Assembly (NCBI GenBank): GCA_035772735.1
Contig: JASDFA010000007.1
Location: 71,152,501-71,216,500 of the forward strand
Source of the DNA: Datura wrightii
Taxonomy: Eukaryota; Streptophyta; Magnoliopsida; Solanales; Solanaceae
Length of the DNA stretch: 64,000 bases
Direction: 5' to 3'
Part shown: positions 59,438-64,000 of the stretch, one piece after another
Position numbering within the stretch: the first letter of the stretch is position 1
Layout of the letters: every line of letters begins with the position of its first letter
The notes under the pieces: model-generated
Databases searched by the model: none
The model's input: the letters and a program-made list of their open reading frames with translations, nothing else
Told to the model about the DNA's origin: nothing
Made by a program: the position numbers and the translations under genes

Positions 59438-60071
59438 TGTCACACCCCGCCTTAGGAGGCATGACTGGCACCTGGTGCCCTACTAGGACCTGGACTGATG
59501 GACTAGCGAAGCCTAAGCACTTCTGGTGCCAGGCTGGCTCTAACCCTGGATTCAAGAAAATGATGGGCAATATAACGGCTGTAAATACAGCCTCCGGCCG
59601 ACTAGGCCTATAGCCACCTGTAATAAATCAACAGCTACCCTGAACAACTAAATTAATAGGGAACCTATGCAGGCTGACAAGGCCACCATGCTGTCTAGTT
59701 ATTTCTGAATCAAGAAAACAAGTGCTAAAACTGCTATGTGACCAGCAAGGTCACCACTACCAACTGAATAAGGCCCCACACGGCCATCATAAACAAACTA
59801 AAACATACACACGGCCTCACATGACCGATACAGCTAACCATAGGGAATGTACAATCTGCAAGCCTCTAAGAATACTGATAAGATGGTCGGGACAGGGCCC
59901 CGGCCTACCCATACTGTACAACAAAAGAAAAGGAATAAACCTCTAGCTGCCTAGCTCCGGATGACAGGAGTTGATGACTCTGTGTACTGGCTGGAATTAC
60001 GAGGGATCGACTCCTCGTCTATGAGTACCTGCAGGCAAGTAATGCAGCGCCCCAAAATGGGCATCAGTACC
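59438..60071 (-). repeat. J 5' LTR, truncated
   Basis: It starts TGTCACACCCCGCC and aligns with 44988-45620. It breaks off at CATCAGTACC, where RT sequence of K begins. TACC (60068-60071) is shared by both parents, a likely microhomology join. Confidence 0.75.
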
Positions 60072-61465
60072 AACATCCGACACGATATAACCAAAAAAGG
60101 CCACTGAATTCAGCCAAAATTCACATTTAGAGAACTTGGCATACAGCTGACGGTCTCTCAGAATCTGGAGCACTGTCTGCAAATGATCCTGATGGTCTGC
60201 CTCTGAGCGAAATACACCATAATATCATCAATAAACACTATCACGAACAAGTGCAGGTATGGTATGAAAATACTGTTCATCAGGTCCATAAACACGGCTG
60301 GAGCATTCGTCAGCCCAAAGGACATGACTAAGAATTCAAAATGGCCGTATCTGGTCCTAAAGGCAGTCTTTGGAATGTCCCTTTCACAAATCCAAACCTG
60401 ATGATATTCGGACCTTAAGTCTATTTTGGAGAAATATCTGGCTCCCTGTAACTAATCAAATAAATCATCTATTCTGGGAAGCGGATACTTATTCTTGACT
60501 GTGACTTTATTCAGTTGTTGATAGTCTATACACATGCAGAGGGAACCATCCTATTTTCTCACAAACAAAACAGGCGCACCCCAAGGTGAAGTACTCGGCC
60601 TGATAAAGCCCTTGTCTAACAAATCCTTCAACTGCTCCTTTAGTTCTCTGAGTTCAGCAGGAGCCATGCGATAAGGGGTAATTGATATGGGCTGAGTGCC
60701 CGACAATAAATCAATTGCGAAGTCTATTTCCCTTTCTGGGGGAATACAAGGTAACTCATCTGGAAATACATCGGGGAATTCATTAACCACTGGAACAGAC
60801 TGGAGAATCGGAGGCTCTACCCGAACATCCTGAACTCTGACAATGTGGTAAATGCACCCCATGGCTATCAACTTTCTCGCCCGAAGATAGGAAATAAACC
60901 TACCTTTTGGAGTAGCTATACTTCCCTTCCACTCTCGTATTGCCTCCCCTGAAAAGTGGAATCGGACCATCTTGGTCTAGCATTCTACATTGGCATAGCA
61001 TGGAGCTAACCAATCCATACCCATAATGGCGCAAAATCAACCATTTCTAACTCTACCAAATCTGTTGTGGTCTGACGGTTAGCAACCTCTACTGTACACC
61101 CTCGATAAACCCTTTGGCTATAATAGAGTCACCGACGGGTGTATATACTAAAAAAGGGTTGCCGAAGCAATTCTGGTACAATACTGAACTTTCAAGCCAC
61201 TAATGGGTTAACATATTACAAGGTAGATCCCGAATCGATTAATACATAAGTGGGGTGAGAGCAAATAGTCATCATACCTGTCACAACATCTGGAGACGCC
61301 TCTAAATCCTGTCTTACTGGTAATGCATAGGTACGGCTTGGGCCCACACCTGAACTAGAGGCCCCTAATCTTCCTCGGCCTCTGCCTGCTGAAACTGAGG
61401 GCCTGCGCCCTGCCGGGGCTGCTGGTGCTCGCGACCCCTAATCTTCCTCGGCCTCTTCCTCATTT
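60072..61465 (-). pseudogene. K: RT and protease fragment of an F/J-like chromovirus
   Basis: Minus-strand reading from 61460: a gag linker, protease (VTGMMTI region, then a degraded active site near 61210), REWKGSIATPKGRFISYL (about 60940), PDVFPDELPCIPPEREIDF, LKDLLDKGFIRPSTSPWGAP (about 60610), the RT catalytic FIDD (about 60215) and CEFWLNSVAFFGYIVSD (about 60110). Frame breaks occur near 60550, 60420 and 61040. A 22-bp sequence is duplicated (61362-61383, 61435-61456) near the right edge. Confidence 0.75.
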
Positions 61466-62247
61466 CTTGCATTAATCAAGTGGATTTTTCTTGCAATCAT
61501 CATTGTAAGTATTAATTTATGTGTTTGTCTATGTAGTTTACTTACAATTATGAGAGGCTAAAACCTCTACAACTAAGGTTGTGGGAACCATGGTGAATTA
61601 GCGAACTAGGATTTGCACAACGTGATTCTAAACCAATACTAAACGCTTGTATTGTATTCTCTTCATCTTTAAACATTTCTTAACAGTGCGCAATGGTAGG
61701 ACTTGCCTTAATTCTCTACTTGCTTGAGACTAGAGAGGTAGAGATTAGGAAAAGAGAAGTACAACAAAGCCTTGGTCTTTATGATCATCGTATGACTAGA
61801 GCTGTGGTTGCAGAAAAGTTAAATTTTGGACAAATTGATAACAGTTAAATTGAAATCGCTCATGAGACCTTACCCAGTGATTGAGTATAGTCATCCAATA
61901 GGGAGGAAACACTCGCTTGGATGAACCCTACAAGTTATTAGTTCTATAAGTAAAGTATTGGGATAGATCACAAGTGTAAAATCCAAAGTAGTTATGAATC
62001 TATGGGAAACATTTACCCTAGTTAATTGCATTAATTTGGAATCAACATACAAATTTTCAACATTGTTACTTGTTATTTTTACAAATTTCTCCCTTTTAGG
62101 AGATAATTGACTCAAAAGCTTAAATACTATCATTCTTCTATATCCTTCTATATTCCCTGTGGGTTCGACCCCAACCTATTTATTGGGTTCTTTATTGACA
62201 ACGTCCGCTTCATACTTTGTCAGGAAGCGTGAGTTTGAGCATTATCA
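61466..62247 (+). repeat. L 5' LTR, left-truncated
   Basis: It aligns with H (43880-44500) and has CCCTGTGGGTTCGACCCC (about 62155), a motif also near the end of the I LTR. It ends ATTATCA, 5 bases before the primer site. Confidence 0.65.
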
Positions 62248-62252
62248 AAAAG

Positions 62253-62270
62253 TGGCGTCATTTCCGAGAA
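62253..62270 (+). other. L primer binding site (degenerate tRNA-Asp)
   Basis: TGGCGTCATTTCCGAGAA resembles TGGCGCCGTTGCCGGGGA with five changes and sits at the expected spacing. Confidence 0.55.
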
Positions 62271-62474
62271 TATGACTTAGTATTAGATTAATTGCTTGTG
62301 TTTAAATTTTAGTCTTTATTTCCCATTTTATGTTTTTCTTTTTTTTCCTAACGTGTCACAGGTTAGCATGGTAAAACAAGCAGCCAAAATGTGACCACGG
62401 TCCCAATAGGTATCTTGATCAAGTCTAAGTAATCAAGATACCTGTGTCGTGTCGCAACGTTAAATCATGTGCTA

Positions 62475-62492
62475 CTTAGGAGGCAACCTAAG
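62475..62492 (+). other. Hairpin, second copy
   Basis: CTTAGGAGGCAACCTAAG keeps the 6-bp stem and AGGCAA loop of 55207-55224, and both are preceded by GCTA. In I it follows the pol position; here it follows the deletion that removed gag-pol. Confidence 0.6.
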
Positions 62493-62589
62493 ATAAAATT
62501 TTCATTTTTATGTGTTTATTCAAGTGTGCAGGTGATAGGTCATGATTTTCAACAAAAAATGAGCATGAACTTTGAAAACAGGCTATAAA

Positions 62590-62854
62590 AACTGCTGAAC
62601 GAGCGCATAGGGCATTGTGCAGGCCAAACAGCGCAAGGCCTGGCACGAGGAGCAGACACATACGCTGCACATCCTGGCACGATGTGCAAGACAGGCACCA
62701 CAACAAGAGCCACAATGCGCAGGCCAAATAAGGCAGCGAGCTCGACCATGCGCAGCAGTGAAGACGTGTTGAGCGCTGCATCTCTAGGGGGAGTTTTTGT
62801 GAAAAATTAAGGGCTAAAAATGTAAATTCCAATACATGTTGGTACTTTAAAAAG
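62590..62854 (+). promoter_or_regulatory. GC-rich block and TATA-like box before the L env-position ORF
   Basis: Repeated words (GCGCA, GGCACGA, GCAGGCCAAA) fill 62590-62790. TTTAAAAAG lies at 62846-62854, about 160 bases before the ATG. The layout matches 95-297 in E1, though the words differ. Confidence 0.4.
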
Positions 62855-63012
62855 CCTAGAACTAAAATTTCAGCTCATTTGGAAGATAGCTGCGCCACAC
62901 ATCCCCTTCTTCTTAAGAAAACTCTCTCAAAACTTCATCTCTTCTTCAAGTTCCTCCAAATATTTTCACCAAAATCACAAAGTATACCATTTTTCTTGTG
63001 AAATCTTGATTA

Positions 63013-64000
63013 ATGGCACCAAAACTAAGCAAGGGAAAAGGAGTGACTTCTTCAAGCCACGGGTCAAAAAGAGCAAGAAGAACTAGTGAAGAGGAGCATG
63101 AGGATGTGAGGATTGAACCACAACCATTGAGGCATTATGGGCTCCGTTAGTTTACTGAGCAAGAAGATAAAAAATGGTTCAAAGAGAATAAAGAATCAAA
63201 ATGCTCACATGATATGTTTATTGGTAGAAATTGCTTGTCACTAGTTTTCCCTCACATGGTAGATAAATTACACACTCTTTGTCTTGATTTTGTGTGTAAT
63301 GCTCCAGGTGATTATAATTTGAATATGGTGAGGGAATTCCTTGCTAACTGGAACCAAAGGAAAGGACAAATCAAGTCAAAATTAGGGGACAAGTTATAAA
63401 TTTCTTGCCTATTGCTTTGAATAGATTACTTGGTGCACCTAATATTGACCCACAACCTTTTGTTAACATTGTGAAGAAACCCCGTATAGTAACATTAGAC
63501 ATACTCTATGTGGCCCTAACTTTGTTGCAAGGTGGACTCACCACCAACAGTTTGGGTATCATGTTTCGTTCCCGTATGCTCACATGAGTAGAGAGGCACG
63601 TGTTTGGTTAAAAGTTATTTGTGCTTGTTTAGTGTCCGAAAAGCATGTAACCCATGTGACTAGGTAGAGAGTGTGTCTTGTCTATGAGCTAATGACTAGG
63701 ATGCCAATAAATGTGGAGGTGATCATTAAAAATGTGTTGAAGAGAGCAAGGGTGAAAAAGGGCCAAAACTTCGGGTTTGGGGGTCTATTGAATCAATTTC
63801 TGCGTGGGCATGATATAGAGGAGGAGGACGCAAACTATAGACCTTTTTATGATCCTAGGGGAATTGATGTGACTAAAACCAAGGAACTCGAGGGTATAAA
63901 TAGTCTAATCCTTTCTGTCAATGAGCGCAATGCACAAATTGATAACATATTGAGTCACTTGTATCGTATGCAAATGCTCCAAGTGAGGATGAATGGGGTG
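63013..64000 (+). pseudogene. L env-position ORF, homologue of 1118-2337, broken and cut by the window
   Basis: The ATG at 63013 starts MAPKLSKGKGVTSSSHGSKR, a basic Ser-rich N-terminus. A TAG at about 63148 replaces the Trp of the E1 block YGTRWVTEK. Conserved blocks continue: KKWFKENKESK, VREFLANWN, then after a frameshift near 63370 KIRGQVINFLPIALNRLLGA. A second shift near 63570 leads to SREARVWLKVICACLVS, FGFGGLLNQFLRGHDIEEED and LSHLYRMQMLQVRMNG at the window edge. A TAG near 63664 replaces an Asp-Arg pair region codon. The comparison with E1 fixes the family; function is unknown. Confidence 0.7.

Larger units (their letters stand above)
44988..60071 (-). mobile_element. J: F-related chromovirus with replaced middle, hosting element I
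   Basis: In element order (right to left): partial 5' LTR 60071-59438, primer site, a gag start remnant, about 2.1 kb of unrecognised DNA split by I, then part of RT, RNase H, integrase and the 3' LTR 47384-44988. The two LTR pieces share subfamily differences from F, such as GGCATGACTGGCAC and CAACTGAATAAGGCCCC. No TSD is recoverable because the 5' LTR is truncated. Confidence 0.65.
61466..64000 (+). mobile_element. L: Athila-like element lacking gag-pol, open to the right
   Basis: Order: partial LTR (61466-62247), degenerate tRNA-Asp primer site, about 200 bp of leader, the hairpin found after pol in I, a GC-rich block and the env-position ORF, which runs off the window. Gag, protease, RT, RNase H and integrase are missing between 62270 and about 62450. 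Confidence 0.7.

Noticed and set aside
1..64000. A novel defence, biosynthetic or other host gene system
   Set aside because: Every substantial ORF belongs to Ty3/gypsy gag-pol or the associated env-position family; no other gene was found.

Overview
This window is plant nuclear DNA from a gene-free, repeat-rich (probably pericentromeric or otherwise heterochromatic) region. Almost all of it is nested LTR retrotransposons of the Ty3/gypsy order, from two groups. One is Athila-like: primer site matching tRNA-Asp, gag-protease followed by a separate env-position ORF. The other is chromovirus-like (Tekay/Del style): primer site matching initiator tRNA-Met, LTRs of 2.1-2.6 kb, integrase ending in a chromodomain-like tail. 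The family mix and the style of the env-position ORF suggest a eudicot, most likely Solanaceae; this is inference. I found no host gene, tRNA, rRNA or CRISPR array.

Layout. (1) 1-5554: E1, the 3' part of an Athila-like element with a promoter-like block, an apparent leader intron, an env-position ORF, a long noncoding tail and the 3' LTR. (2) 5715-42646: a Russian doll. G (minus-strand chromovirus) is split in its gag zinc-knuckle region by B (plus strand, 6413-38963). B's left LTR is split by D (minus-strand Athila-like remnant) and A (plus-strand chromovirus, 11103-20356), back to back at one 5-bp target. B's integrase is split by F (minus strand, 24968-35336, perfect TSD TCTAT). (3) 42647-44987: an unassigned stretch, an Athila-like LTR plus protease remnant (H) and a scrap of LTR. 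(4) 44988-60071: J, a minus-strand relative of F. Its gag-to-RT section is replaced by about 2.1 kb of unrecognised DNA, itself split by I (51156-58579), a young Athila-like element with LTRs about 98% identical and TSD ACCAC. (5) 60072-61465: K, a minus-strand RT-protease piece fused to J's LTR. (6) 61466-64000: L, an Athila-like element that lost gag-pol but keeps the env-position gene, which runs off the window.

All coding regions carry stops or frameshifts, so none of these copies looks autonomous. Ages read from LTR divergence by eye (I about 2%, F about 3%, A about 10%) agree with the nesting order. The observations most worth a second look are the promoter-plus-intron architecture in front of the env-position ORF, a palindromic promoter module shared by LTRs of the two unrelated groups, a hairpin with a compensatory base change, and the young gag-only element I.
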